From positions 1 through 64,000 of the forward strand of contig JADJKO010000013.1 in assembly GCA_016705955.1 (NCBI GenBank): a DNA stretch of 64,000 nt, given 5' to 3'. The DNA comes from Flavobacteriales bacterium. GTDB taxonomy: Bacteria > Bacteroidota > Bacteroidia > Flavobacteriales_F > PHOS-HE28. Both the position numbers and the translations under genes were made by a program. How positions within the stretch are numbered: the stretch's first letter is position 1; every line of letters begins with the position of its first letter. The notes beneath the pieces are model-generated. The model was not told the origin of the DNA. It worked only from the letters and a program-made list of their open reading frames with translations, and did no database searches. Positions 25,869-35,890 of the stretch are shown here, piece by piece.

Positions 25869-26643
25869 ATGAAGCATATCCGAACCATCATCGTGGATGA
25901 CGAACCCGCTGCGTGCGCGCGTTTGGCCAAGTTGCTCGCGATGGACCCCGAAGTGGAAGTGGTGGGTGAAGCGCGCAACGGACAGGAAGCCGTGGACGCT
26001 GTGAACAAATTCAGGCCCGACCTGCTCTTCCTCGATGTGCAGATGCCGCAGATGAACGGCCTCGAAGCGGTCGGGAAGATCCGAGGACCGCCTGCCCTTC
26101 GTCGTTTTCGTCACCGCGCACGATCAGTATGCGCTGAAAGCCTTCGATGTGAACGCCGTGGACTACCTGCTGAAGCCCTATGACGACGAGCGCTTCTTCG
26201 CTTCCTTGGAAAAGGCCAAAAAGCACATCGACATGCGGATCAACGACAAGCTCACCGGCAAGTTGATGAACCTCGTGCGCGAGCATCTGCACGCGAAGAG
26301 CGAATACACCGAGGTGTTCAGCATCCGCGACAAAGGCCGCGAACACAAGGTGAATTCGGCTGACATCCTGTACCTGCGCGCGGAGGGGAACTACCTCAAT
26401 CTGCAATTGAAGGATCGGCACTTCCTCTTCCGCATGACCATGAACTCGGTGGAGAGTGAACTGGATCCGGAGCGCTTCCTGCGCATCCACCGCAGTTACA
26501 TCGTGAACCGCACCCATGTGCGCAACGCGCGTTACAGCGGCAACAACGAATTCATCTTCAGCATGTCCAACAACGAGCGCATCGTCAGCGGACGCAGCTA
26601 CAAGGACCAGATCGCGCGGGCGCTCGAAGAACAAGCCGTTTGA
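25869..26643 (+). pseudogene. LytTR response regulator interrupted by a frameshift
   Basis: The first frame encodes a receiver domain (VDDEPAACARLAKLL; phospho-acceptor Asp in LLFLDVQMPQMNGLEAV). It leaves frame at about 26082, right after KIR. The second frame resumes at 26083 with EDRLPFVVFVTAHDQYALKAFDVNAVDYLLKPYDDERF and continues into a complete LytTR DNA-binding domain (LYLRAEGNYLNLQL, RIHRSYIVNRTHV). The shift is consistent with loss of two bases from a CGCG run in an original ATCCGCGAGGAC. Translation as read gives a 104-residue truncated receiver. Either the regulator is dead or the assembly lacks two bases; the rest of the coding sequence is undamaged, which favours the latter or a very recent event. 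Confidence 0.85.
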
Positions 26644-26676
26644 CCCAACGGTCGGAACCACAACCAACCCCTCACA

Positions 26677-27750
26677 ATGATGAAACCACTACACCTCGCC
26701 GTCCTTACCGGCCTCCTGTTCTGCGCGTACCCATTCCGCATGAGGGCGCAGTACAGCCAACTGGACCTTCCTCGTGAAAGCCAAGCAGGGACCGTTACCC
26801 AACGCATTGGCACCACCGACCTCACGGTATCGTACAGTCGGCCGAGCGCGAAAGGCCGAACGCTGTGGGGGGATGTGGTGCCCTATGATCAGATCTGGCG
26901 CGCCGGTGCGAACGAGAACACGGTGTTCACCTGCGCGAACGACATCACGGTGGAAGGCAAGTCGCTACCTGCAGGCACGTATGGACTTCACATGATCCCC
27001 ACCAAGGACAAGTGGACGATCATCTTCAGCAAGGATCACAGCGCTTGGGGATCCTTCTTCTACAAGAAGGAGATGGACGCGTTGCGCGTGGATGTATCGC
27101 CACAACCATGCGCGATGACCGAGCAAGTGACGTACGAATTCACTGATGTGGTGAAGGACGGTGCAACGCTGGTGATGCGCTGGGGTCAAATGGAAGTGCC
27201 CATGAAGATCCATGTGGACATCCACGCGATCATCGTGGCCGGACTGGATGCGCAACTCCATGGGCTCGGCGCATTCGGCTGGGAGGTGTGGTACGAGGCG
27301 GCGCACTACTGCCATGAAGAGAAGATCGCCGCGGAGAAGGCCATGAAATGGGTGGACATGAGCATTGCGCGCCAAGCCAACTTCGAGAACCAGACCTTGA
27401 AGGCAACCATGCTCGAAGAGCAAGGCAAGACCGCCGAAGCTGCAACGCTGAAGAAAACGATGATCGATGGCGCCACGAATGCGCAGTTGAACACTTATGC
27501 CTACACGCTCGCCAACCAAGGCAGAACGGATGAGGCTGTGCGCATGTTCGAGTTGAACGCAAAACGCCACGCCGACGACCCCAACGTACAGGACAGCTTG
27601 GGCGAAGGATACATGATGGCGGGCAGGAATGCCGATGCGATCAAAGCCTTCAAGAAAAGCCTGAGCATGAAACCGCCGGAGAACGTGAAGGCGAATTCCA
27701 TCCGTTGCTTGAAGAAGATGGGCGTGGATACGAGTGCGTGGGAAGGGTGA
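26677..27750 (+). CDS. DUF2911 protein with C-terminal TPR-like region
   Basis: 357 residues with a signal peptide ending MRAQYSQ near residue 25. DUF2911 covers about 30-175: SYSRPSAKGRTLWGDVVPYDQIWRAGANENTVFT, GKSLPAGTYGLHMIPTKDKWTIIFSKD, AWGSFFY and VTYEFTDV. The rest has TPR-like helices (NTYAYTLANQGRTDEAVRMF, then SLGEGYMMAGRNADAIKAF). It is likely periplasmic; the molecular role of this common Bacteroidota family is unknown. It follows the two-component genes by 33 bases. Confidence 0.9.
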   Translation: MMKPLHLAVLTGLLFCAYPFRMRAQYSQLDLPRESQAGTVTQRIGTTDLTVSYSRPSAKGRTLWGDVVPYDQIWRAGANENTVFTCANDITVEGKSLPAGTYGLHMIPTKDKWTIIFSKDHSAWGSFFYKKEMDALRVDVSPQPCAMTEQVTYEFTDVVKDGATLVMRWGQMEVPMKIHVDIHAIIVAGLDAQLHGLGAFGWEVWYEAAHYCHEEKIAAEKAMKWVDMSIARQANFENQTLKATMLEEQGKTAEAATLKKTMIDGATNAQLNTYAYTLANQGRTDEAVRMFELNAKRHADDPNVQDSLGEGYMMAGRNADAIKAFKKSLSMKPPENVKANSIRCLKKMGVDTSAWEG

Positions 27751-27839
27751 AATGTTGAACGCTACACGCTTGGAACGCCGAACGCCACACGCGCTGTCAT
27801 GCCGCGTGAAGCGTTCGACGTGAAGCGTTCTTCACATTC

Positions 27840-27847
27840 TACCTTGG
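27840..27847 (+). promoter_or_regulatory. -7 box (TACCTTGG) before the PIG-L-like gene
   Basis: A TAnnTTTG-like box 4 bases before the ATG at 27852, implying a leaderless or very short-leader message. Confidence 0.4.
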
Positions 27848-27851
27848 CCCC

Positions 27852-30491
27852 ATGCACTTCTCCCCCGGTCGCGCGCTGACGGTAGCGCTAGCACTTTCAA
27901 CTTTCAGCTTTCCATTTTCCCTTTTCCCCCAACGCCCTCCCGCACAACCCAACGCCGCCGAGATCCTGCATAAGATGCAGAAGCTGCAAGTGCTGGGCAG
28001 TGTGCTCTACATCGCAGCGCATCCCGACGATGAGAACACGCGCCTGATCGCATGGCTGAGCAATGGCAAGAAGGTGCGCACCGGCTACCTCAGCCTCACG
28101 CGCGGCGATGGCGGACAGAACCTGATCGGCCCCGAACTCGGTGATGCGCTTGGCATCATCCGCACACAGGAATTGCTGGAAGCGCGACGCATCGATGGCG
28201 GCGAACAGTTCTTCACTCGCGCGGTGGACTTCGGTTACAGCAAGAACCCGGAGGAGAGCTTTGAGAAATGGGGCAAGCAGGAAGTGCTGAGCGATGTGGT
28301 GCGCGTGATCCGCATGTTCCGGCCGGACATCATCATCACGCGCTTCCCGACCGATGGCGGCGGCGGACATGGGCACCACACCGCTTCCGCGATCCTCGCG
28401 CATGAAGCGTTCGATCTTGCTGGTGACCCAAAGGCATTTCCGGAACAACTGGAACAAGGCTTGGAAGTGTGGCAGCCACGCCGCCTCTTCTTCAACGGCA
28501 GCAGCTGGTGGCGGAAGGATGTGGCGGAGCTGGCGAAGTCCGACCCCGATTGGTTCAGCGTGGATGTGGGCGGCTACGACCCGCTGCTGGGTCTGAGCTA
28601 CACCGAGATCGCCGGACGCAGCCGCAGCATGCACAAGAGCCAGGGCTTTGGTGCCGCCGAAACACGCGGCGAGATGCTGGAGTACCTGCATTTGGAGAAA
28701 GGCGATCGGCCGAAGACGAAGGATATTTTTGAGGGGGTCGATATGACGTGGGGGCGGGAGCCAGCCTCCAGTAAGCTGTCTAAGCAAATCGAAAGCCTTA
28801 TCATCAGTTATGAACCTGCGTCACCTTCCAATAGTATTCCCGCATTGCTTCGCTTGCATCAATCACTCACTGGCTTAGTACCGCCGAGTTGGGCCTGGTT
28901 TGACCTGGATACTGCAGTCGATCAGTTACTCCTTTACTGCGCTGGCATCTCGGTTCGATTGACACTCCCCTTCGAAACAATGCCAAACAACGACAGCATC
29001 TTAAGTGCCGATCTTGATGTCCTTGTTCGATCACAAGACAAAGTTCACATTGCCTCATACGGCGGAAGCTACTATGACGAGTTCTATCCAGACGTCATGT
29101 GGTACAATGAAGTTGACACCGCCCTAGTCCCCAATGTCTTGTTCCATGAACGCATCGAACTCCCTGGCGCAATCAACTTCGTGAGTCAGCCGTATTGGTT
29201 GGCCCGACCACACCTATTGCTGCATGAAGTAAGGAATCCCAGATTCATAGGAAAGCCTATTTCACCGAATAGCTCTGGTCCACTTCACATCTATACCCAG
29301 TTGGTCATGACCGAGTCAGACCACATCTATAATACGGTGGTTGCGGAGCATATATCCGTGGATCGCGTCGACGGCGAGCGCATCCGCCCGGTGTACGTCA
29401 CACCCGTTGCCTCCATCATTCCGAAGACCAATATCCTGATCGCACGCGGTGGGACACAAACGATCGAAGTGGAAGTGGAAGCGCTGACCGATGATCTATA
29501 TGGGCAAATGACCGCTAGTGCTCCCAAGGGCTGGAAATTCTCAGATCATTCGCGCCCTCTGAACGTTGCGATCCCCGGCTCCGCTCCAGTGTCCATGGGG
29601 TTGGTGCCCTTACCGGAAAATCAGTCCGCAGTGGACGTCTATGTTGCCCGGCGAAATGAACGAGAGAGCTTCACCTTTCGGTTGACCCCTTCCGCGAACG
29701 CAGAAGCCGGTGTGATCACATTCGCCTTTTCAGGCCTGAAGGGCAAGGCGGATCGCACCTTGCACGAGATCGACTACCCGCACATCATGCCGCAGGTGTA
29801 CTACACGCCGGCGGAGGTGAAGTTGATCCCGCTGGATGTGAAGGTGAACGCGCAACGTGTCGGCTACATCAAGGGCGCAGGCGATGATGTGCCGCAGGCG
29901 ATCGAGCGCTTGGGCGTTGCCGTGGAGATGGTGGATCCTTCCACCGCTACGCTGGAGAGCATTGCGAAGTACGACGCGATCGTGGTGGGCATCCGTGCTT
30001 ACAACACCGAGAAGGCCATGGCCGCCTTCAACCCAACTTTGATGAAGTACGTGGAGAACGGTGGCACCGTGGTGGCGCAGTACAACACGCGCAGCAGCGA
30101 CATGGTCCTGCCGGATTCGCTCTTCGGCCCCTACCCGTTCAAACTCACCCGCGACCGCGTGACGGTGGAGGAAGCACCGCCCACATTCCTCGATCCGAAG
30201 CATCCGCTGCTGAACACGCCGAACACCATCACGATGGCCGACTTCGAGGGCTGGGTGCAGGAGCGCGGGCTGTACTTCACAGGAAGTCTTGATCCGCATT
30301 ACACGCCATTGATCGCATGGAATGATCCCAGCGAGCACCCGCTCAATGGCGGGCTCATCACCTGCGACTACGGCAAGGGGCGGTATGTATACACGGGCAT
30401 CAGCTTCTTCCGCGAACTGCCTGCGGGGGTTCCGGGCGCGTATCGGCTGTTCGCCAACCTGATCTCGAACCGGTCCGTGCGCACGCCCTAG
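27852..30491 (+). CDS. PIG-L family deacetylase, large secreted form, mosaic composition
   Basis: 879 residues with a signal peptide of about 25. The N-terminal PIG-L/LmbE deacetylase domain has the metal ligands AAHPDDENTR (His-Pro-Asp-Asp) near residue 56 and GGGGHGHHTAS (about 170). Family members remove N-acetyl groups from amino sugars. The C-terminal half ends in a glutamine-amidotransferase-like segment (YDAIVVGIRAYNTEKAM...YVENGGTVVAQYN, then RGLYFTGSLDPHYTPL). Codons from about 28725 to 29745 are clearly AT-richer than both flanks (for example gatatttttgag, agtattcccgca), so the central third looks imported or recombined. The reading frame remains intact throughout. Confidence 0.88.
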   Translation: MHFSPGRALTVALALSTFSFPFSLFPQRPPAQPNAAEILHKMQKLQVLGSVLYIAAHPDDENTRLIAWLSNGKKVRTGYLSLTRGDGGQNLIGPELGDALGIIRTQELLEARRIDGGEQFFTRAVDFGYSKNPEESFEKWGKQEVLSDVVRVIRMFRPDIIITRFPTDGGGGHGHHTASAILAHEAFDLAGDPKAFPEQLEQGLEVWQPRRLFFNGSSWWRKDVAELAKSDPDWFSVDVGGYDPLLGLSYTEIAGRSRSMHKSQGFGAAETRGEMLEYLHLEKGDRPKTKDIFEGVDMTWGREPASSKLSKQIESLIISYEPASPSNSIPALLRLHQSLTGLVPPSWAWFDLDTAVDQLLLYCAGISVRLTLPFETMPNNDSILSADLDVLVRSQDKVHIASYGGSYYDEFYPDVMWYNEVDTALVPNVLFHERIELPGAINFVSQPYWLARPHLLLHEVRNPRFIGKPISPNSSGPLHIYTQLVMTESDHIYNTVVAEHISVDRVDGERIRPVYVTPVASIIPKTNILIARGGTQTIEVEVEALTDDLYGQMTASAPKGWKFSDHSRPLNVAIPGSAPVSMGLVPLPENQSAVDVYVARRNERESFTFRLTPSANAEAGVITFAFSGLKGKADRTLHEIDYPHIMPQVYYTPAEVKLIPLDVKVNAQRVGYIKGAGDDVPQAIERLGVAVEMVDPSTATLESIAKYDAIVVGIRAYNTEKAMAAFNPTLMKYVENGGTVVAQYNTRSSDMVLPDSLFGPYPFKLTRDRVTVEEAPPTFLDPKHPLLNTPNTITMADFEGWVQERGLYFTGSLDPHYTPLIAWNDPSEHPLNGGLITCDYGKGRYVYTGISFFRELPAGVPGAYRLFANLISNRSVRTP

Positions 30492-30528
30492 TATGCGGTG
30501 CGGTGTTGCGGTGGTAGCTTGATCCACT

Positions 30529-30536
30529 TACCTTGT
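30529..30536 (+). promoter_or_regulatory. -7 box (TACCTTGT) before the STAS-like gene
   Basis: A TAnnTTTG-like box 16 bases before the ATG at 30553, located after the PIG-L stop. Confidence 0.4.
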
Positions 30537-30552
30537 ATCCGCTCCCGGAAAC

Positions 30553-31002
30553 ATGGAACCCACAGACGACGGATCCAACGAACAAGTGGTGTTGAACGAG
30601 GCCTTCCTCACCATCACCCACCAGCGCAACAAGGGCCTGATCATCCTACGATGGAAGGGATATGCGGACCCTGCCAATTACCGTCGCGGGCTGGATACGG
30701 CACGGGAATACGTGGCCACCCACAAGATCAAACGGTGGCTCGCCGACCTCCGGCACATGGATGCGATCCTTGCTTCCGAGGAGAAATGGACCAATGAGGA
30801 TTGGTTCCCACGCTTGATCAAGACAGGTGAGTTGCGTCGGATGGCCATCCTTCCCTCCAAGGACTTCTTCAACAAGATGAGCGTGGAGCGCATCATGGAC
30901 TACAGCGCTGGTGCCATCCAATTCAAGGTGGGCTACTTCCCTGACGAGGTGAGTTCCATGGAATGGCTCTTCGACGAGTCGATGAGCAAAGCGATCGCGT
31001 AG
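30553..31002 (+). CDS. SpoIIAA/STAS-like protein
   Basis: 149 residues, no signal peptide or membrane helix. The pattern of strands and helices (LIILRWKGYADPANYRRGLD, KRWLADLRHMDAI, then RRMAILPSKDFFNKMSVERIM) resembles the SpoIIAA-like/STAS folds of about this size found in many Bacteroidota. A phosphorylatable serine typical of anti-anti-sigma factors cannot be assigned. It is probably cytoplasmic. Function unknown. Confidence 0.6.
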   Translation: MEPTDDGSNEQVVLNEAFLTITHQRNKGLIILRWKGYADPANYRRGLDTAREYVATHKIKRWLADLRHMDAILASEEKWTNEDWFPRLIKTGELRRMAILPSKDFFNKMSVERIMDYSAGAIQFKVGYFPDEVSSMEWLFDESMSKAIA

Positions 31003-31190
31003 GGTCGGGTTTGCGTGTGGAACCACCGGACCGCTGAAGCGATCCGGGCGGTGGATCTGAGGATCATCAGCCTTCGGCAGCGGATGTGGCTTTCCTTCGT
31101 GGAAGAGCCAAGCGGTCCGTTCAACGGTCCGGGATGCGTTGCTGCGCATGTCCGGTCCCGGGTCACGCAGACTTCAACACACCACCGACC

Positions 31191-32165
31191 ATGCCGAAGA
31201 AGCGCTACAACGAATGGGACCTGCGCCCGGGGATCTGGGGGATCCGGAACTACTACACCACGTTGGAGGAGCGCGCCAAGGCCGGTGCCGTCATCTCCCC
31301 AGGATACATCGCCATGGCGATGGCGGCGGCCGGTCTTGCCACCGCCGGCCTCCTGCTGAACAGTCCTGCGGCGATCATCGGTTCCATGTGCGTGGCCCCG
31401 TTCATGGCGCCATCGCGCGCGGTGTGCATCGGCACGATCTACCGGGAACCCGGGATCGTGTTCCGTGGCTTGGTGAAGCAGATCGGCGGCCTGTTGCTCA
31501 TCGGCAGCGTGATCGCCTACGCGCTGACCACCTTCCTGCAGCATTACCTCGGTGGGTACACCATCACCCCGGAGATCGCTTTGCGCGCGATCCCCACTTC
31601 GCAGGACTTCGCGTTGAACCTCATCATCGCGATCTCCGCCGGCGCTGCAGCCTCCTTGGCGCTCACCGCCGAGCCGCGCCGGGTGGAAGCACCGTGGGGG
31701 CAGGTGCTGGATGCGGTGATCGGGGTGGAGATCGCCATCTCCTTGATGCCACCGGCAGCCGTGGTCGGCATCGGACTCGCATTCGGGGATACGGAGGTGG
31801 CCACGCGCGCGTTGTTGCTGATGCTGCTGAACATCGTTGGCTTGAACATCCTCGGGAGTGGCGCCATCCTTCTGCTCCGAGGAGTACGCCGTCGTTTCCT
31901 GGACCAGGAGAAGGCCGTGCGCCAAACCACCGCAGAGACCATTATCCGGGTGCCCGGCTTCATTGATGAAGGCAGCACCATCGACGTGACGCTGTTGAGC
32001 AAGCACGAGGCGTTGATCAACGTGGTCGTGCGTCGTCATTTCGGTGGCGAGGTGCCGAAGACCTTGGCCACCAGCATTGCGGAGGATGTGGAAACGCGCA
32101 CCGGATGCAAGAGCGATATCACAGTGGATGTGATCCCGTTGATCACGCATCAAGGGTTGAAGTGA
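31191..32165 (+). CDS. DUF389 membrane protein
   Basis: 324 residues from the ATG at 31191 (MPKKRYNEWDL); an earlier in-frame ATG would add 35 residues of Cys/Arg-rich, non-family sequence. About six transmembrane segments carry the DUF389 pattern: AAIIGSMCVAPFMAPSRA, IALRAIPTSQDF, then VEIAISLMPPAAVVGIGLAFGD and LNIVGLNILGSGAIL. The tail is a soluble 90-residue domain (IDVTLLSKHEALINVVV...ITVDVIPLITH). DUF389 proteins are widespread with unknown transport or sensing roles. A 36-base copy of its 3' end is found again at 35891-35926. Confidence 0.88.
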   Translation: MPKKRYNEWDLRPGIWGIRNYYTTLEERAKAGAVISPGYIAMAMAAAGLATAGLLLNSPAAIIGSMCVAPFMAPSRAVCIGTIYREPGIVFRGLVKQIGGLLLIGSVIAYALTTFLQHYLGGYTITPEIALRAIPTSQDFALNLIIAISAGAAASLALTAEPRRVEAPWGQVLDAVIGVEIAISLMPPAAVVGIGLAFGDTEVATRALLLMLLNIVGLNILGSGAILLLRGVRRRFLDQEKAVRQTTAETIIRVPGFIDEGSTIDVTLLSKHEALINVVVRRHFGGEVPKTLATSIAEDVETRTGCKSDITVDVIPLITHQGLK

Positions 32166-32259
32166 TCGGGCGCGCTTAAGGGGGATTCGGCCCAGGTGAT
32201 ATCCATCAGGTTCCGAGGAACCGTCCGGCACTTCCTTGCGTGGTCCCAATTGAAGAGCC

Positions 32260-34424
32260 ATGCGCCAGTTCCCACGCCAACTCCTTTTCGCATTGTCCAC
32301 CATGGCCATTCTCCAAGCCACGGCACAAGCGCCTGCCAATGATGCTTGCGCCAATCCACAAGCGGTGGCCTGCGGAACGAGCGTGACCGGTTCCACGCTG
32401 ACCGCAACCACGGATGTCGGCCCGTTCTGCGGCACGGCCATCAGCGCACCGGGGGTATGGTACACCGTACAGGGCGTGAGCGGTTCGGTTACCGTTTCCA
32501 CCTGTGCGCAGTTCGATTTCGACACCAAGATCAACGTGTACGAAGGCACCTGCGACGGGCTACAGTGCATTGGCGGGAACGACGATGGAGGAGGTTGCGG
32601 ACTTGGATCACAACTGACCTTCGCCACATGGGATGGTGGTGAATACCTGGTGCTGGTGCAGGGATACAACGGTACCATCGGGACCTTCACGCTGACGGTG
32701 GATTGCCAGGAGATCCCGAACGACGGCTGCGGCGGCGCACTTCCCATTAGCTGCGGCCAGACGGTGGATGGCACCACAGCGGGTGCGACACCGGAGGCGA
32801 TCATTCCTTGTCAGACCACCCTTACCGCGCCCGCCGTGTGGTACGTGGCCACCGATCTGGTGGGCAATGTGGTGGCCACCACCTGCCCCGACCCGGGGTA
32901 CGATACGCAGTTGAGTGTATTCCGGGGAAGCTGTGGCACCCTCCCTTGTGTGGTCGGCAACAACGACACACCGGGCGTAGGCACCTGCTCCACCGTGCAA
33001 TTCGATGCGCAGCCCGGCGAAACGTACTTCTTCCTTGTTCACGGCGTGGGCTCGGCCAGCGGACCGTTCAGCTGGGCGTGCATTGCACCACCTGCCCGGC
33101 ACCGACCAACCTGGGCATCGCGACCACAGGCACGCAAGCGGCGGTGCAATGGACCACTTCCAACCCGGGTGCCCAGTTCGTGATCGAATACGGACCTGCC
33201 GGTTTCACGCCGGGCACCGGCACGGTGATCACCGGCCAGAACGGGGTGGATGGCCCGCCGGTCACGATCAGCGGCCTCACCGAAGAGACGGACTATGCCT
33301 TGTACCTCTACGAGCAATGCGCCACGGACAGCAGTTACGTTACTGGGCCCGTTGCCTTCACCACCCTGGGTCCCATGCCGCCGAATGCCATCTGCGCGGG
33401 GGCCTTGCCGATCGCTTGCGGCTATACCATCACGGCGAGCACGGCCACAGGGCTATTCACCGCCGGACCCGCCTGCGGCCCAGCGAACATCACCAGCAAG
33501 GGGCTGTGGTACGCCTTCTCCGGAACGGGCGAGGAGGTGACCTTGAGCACCTGCACCGGAACGGCCTACGATTCGAAGATCAGCGTGTTCACCGGTTCGT
33601 GCAACGCGTTGCAATGCGTGGCGGGCAATGACGATGCCCCAGGTTGCGGCACCCGATCGCGCGTGGTGTTCCCGACCGTACCCAGCACGGGCTACCTGGT
33701 GCTTGTGCATGGCTACAGCGCGGCGGAAGGCGATTTCACCCTGAGCATGACCTGCGCTCCTGCATGCAGCCCCGTGGCTGCGGGCGACCAATGCGCGGAT
33801 GCGGTGTTGCTGACCCTTCAACAGCTCGGCACCTGCACCCCGATCGCCACAACGAACGTGTGCGCATACGCCGAAGTCCTACCCAATCCGAGCTGCAACC
33901 CGTACGCGCCCATCGTCGATGTCTGGTTCAGGTTCAACAGCGGTCAAGCCGTGGGTCATCAGGTATTGCTGGATGCTGCGAACAGCCAGCCGCTCAACGT
34001 AGCGCTGTACGCGGCCTGCGGAGGCACGGAGATCAGCTGTACCATGGGTGTGGTGGGCGTGCTCACCTTGCCGGGCCTCGCCTCGGACACCGATCACCTC
34101 CTGCGCATTTGGAACGCCGGTGGCACCGATGCCGGAGCGTTCACCATCTGCGTGGAGGCCGACCTTTCCACCGGACTCATGGATGCACCAGCGCACCAAC
34201 CCACCGTGCTGTGGCCCGTGCCCACCACCGGACTTGTGTACCTGAACATGGACGGCACCGGACAACGTGTGGTGGTGCGCGATGCCGTGGGGCGCGTGGT
34301 GATGTCCACCCTGCTGCGTGGCCCTGCGCCGCAAGTGATCGATGCAAGCCGCTTGGTACCGGGAAGCTACTGGCTGCAGGACTCCGGTTCGGGCGCGGTG
34401 ATCGGCCGACTGGTGCGGGAATGA
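32260..34424 (+). pseudogene. T9SS cargo gene with disrupted frame (pre-peptidase-like repeats, FN3-like, sorting domain)
   Basis: A signal peptide (ends QATAQA) starts the first frame, which holds two repeats of about 120 residues with VWYTVQGVSGSVTVSTC, DTKINVYEGTCDGLQCIGGNDD and similar words. At about 33083 the frame is lost after SWACI and resumes in another frame at TTCPAPTNLGIA. That part has an FN3-like domain (VQWTTSNPGAQFVIEYGPAGF...ISGLTEETDYALYLYEQC), two more repeats and a T9SS-type sorting domain (PTVLWPVPTTGLVYLNM...GSYWLQDSGS). One missing base at 33082-33084 (TGCATTGCACC) explains the break. Restored, the product would be about 720 residues of exported, Cys-rich surface protein. 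It could be a sequencing error. Confidence 0.82.
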
Positions 34425-34443
34425 CCCCGAGGAACGCGGCGGT

Positions 34444-35112
34444 TCACACCAGCTTGCGGATGGCTTCGCGCTCGCTCAACGGCGCCAATTCTCTGGACCG
34501 CACGAAGGTGAGCACGGCATCGGGGTCCGTTTCGCCCAAGGACCGCAATGCCCAGCCGATGGCCTTTCGGATGAAGAAGTCCTTGTGACCCACGTGCCGA
34601 TCGATGTTCGCGAAGAGCAACGCTTGGTCGGTGTCCTTCTTCCATCGGTTCTGGAAGATGATGGCCGTGCGGTTCAACCACATATCGGTACTGCCGATCC
34701 AGTGCTTGTTCCACTTGGGGATCTCCTTCGGATAGCGCTTCAGGATCACACCCGCGCCATGGATCGCGAGCGCATCCACGGTATCCCACCAGCTCTTGGT
34801 GGTGATGAGTTCCTCGAGTAGCGGAAGGTGCTCGGGTGTGAACTTCTTCGCGTACTTCACCAGGAGGTCCACGGCCGCGTAGTGCATTTCGCGCTGAGGA
34901 ACGCGGAAGGCGGAACGGACGATCGCCGGAAGGTCATCCAACGCCGGTGCGCCATGGATGGCCATGTGCTCCTTCATCAACGCACGCCGCTCCGGTGTCT
35001 TGATGCCGAAGAAAGGGAAGTGATCCTTCATGTAGGCCTTCATCGCCAACGCATGCGCTTCGTTCGCGTGCCGCTTGAACTCCGCGTGCAATGGAAGGAG
35101 GTACGAATGCAT
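34444..35112 (-). CDS. DNA alkylation repair protein (AlkD-like)
   Basis: 222 residues from the ATG at 35112; the longer open frame would add a non-family extension and more overlap. It is an all-helical HEAT-like protein. AlkD-type motifs are present: FFGIKTPERRALMKEHM, TKSWWDTVDALA (the Asp of the excision site), STDMWLNRTAIIFQNRWK and KDFFIRKAIGWALRSLGETDP. AlkD glycosylases remove bulky or cationic alkylated bases such as 7-methylguanine and 3-methyladenine. Its start lies 15 bases upstream of the preceding gene's stop (35127), so the two minus-strand genes nearly overlap. Confidence 0.9.
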   Translation of the reverse strand: MHSYLLPLHAEFKRHANEAHALAMKAYMKDHFPFFGIKTPERRALMKEHMAIHGAPALDDLPAIVRSAFRVPQREMHYAAVDLLVKYAKKFTPEHLPLLEELITTKSWWDTVDALAIHGAGVILKRYPKEIPKWNKHWIGSTDMWLNRTAIIFQNRWKKDTDQALLFANIDRHVGHKDFFIRKAIGWALRSLGETDPDAVLTFVRSRELAPLSEREAIRKLV

Positions 35113-35126
35113 CAGGTGATGACCGA

Positions 35127-35864
35127 TCAATGACCGACCCGCAAGTTCAACGTCCAATGCACCTCGCGCACTTTTGCCGGATCGCCCCACGCAATGAGCA
35201 ATTCCTCATGAACCAAGCCGATGGGATCGATGCCGTGTGCGGCGCGAAACTTCGTGCTCGCACTCCAAGTGCGCAGGTAGCCTTCGAGGCTATCGAGATC
35301 CATGTGGCTGATCATGTCGAAGGCCGGAGGGTCGATCGGATCGAAAGGGAAGTACAGATCCTTGTACCCGTGCTCGACGATGCGGTTCGGTTCGATCCAG
35401 AAGGGATCGACGATCTCGCTGTGGAGCTTCCGGGTCAGGCGATCCACCTCCGGAGTGATCTGCGCGAAGGCGAAGCTCCACGCCGCGATGACGCCGCCGG
35501 GTTTGAGCACACGGCGGACCTCTTGCACGAACGGCTCACCATGGAACCAGTGCAGGGCATTCGCCACGGTGATAAGGTCGATGGAACCGGTGGCCAGTCC
35601 GCTGTTGAGCGCATCGGCTTTGCTGTACATGATGCGATCGTGTGGTACGGCATGCGCCATCAACTCCTCGCTGATGTCCGTGGCAACCACGCTATCGAAA
35701 TGCTCCACGAGTGCTGACGCGGACTGACCTGTTCCCGTGGCGCAGTCCCACGCGAGTTGGCGCGAAGGAGCGATCGACGCGAGGTAGGCGAAGAGCGCCT
35801 CCGGATAGCGCGGCCGGAAGCGCGCGTACTCCTTGGCGATGGGCGCGAAGAAGTTCTCTTTCAC
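35127..35864 (-). CDS. Class I SAM-dependent methyltransferase
   Basis: 245 residues. The SAM-binding Rossmann motifs are WDCATGTGQSASALV (motif I) and VVATDISEELM (acidic residue of motif II), followed by IDLITVANALHWFHGEPF and RVLKPGGVIAAWSF. The layout is that of Methyltransf_11-type small-molecule methyltransferases. The substrate cannot be predicted. It precedes the AlkD-like gene on the minus strand, and both may be co-transcribed. Confidence 0.9.
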   Translation of the reverse strand: MKENFFAPIAKEYARFRPRYPEALFAYLASIAPSRQLAWDCATGTGQSASALVEHFDSVVATDISEELMAHAVPHDRIMYSKADALNSGLATGSIDLITVANALHWFHGEPFVQEVRRVLKPGGVIAAWSFAFAQITPEVDRLTRKLHSEIVDPFWIEPNRIVEHGYKDLYFPFDPIDPPAFDMISHMDLDSLEGYLRTWSASTKFRAAHGIDPIGLVHEELLIAWGDPAKVREVHWTLNLRVGH

Positions 35865-35890
35865 GGATCCGAAGCTACCGATCGGAAGCC

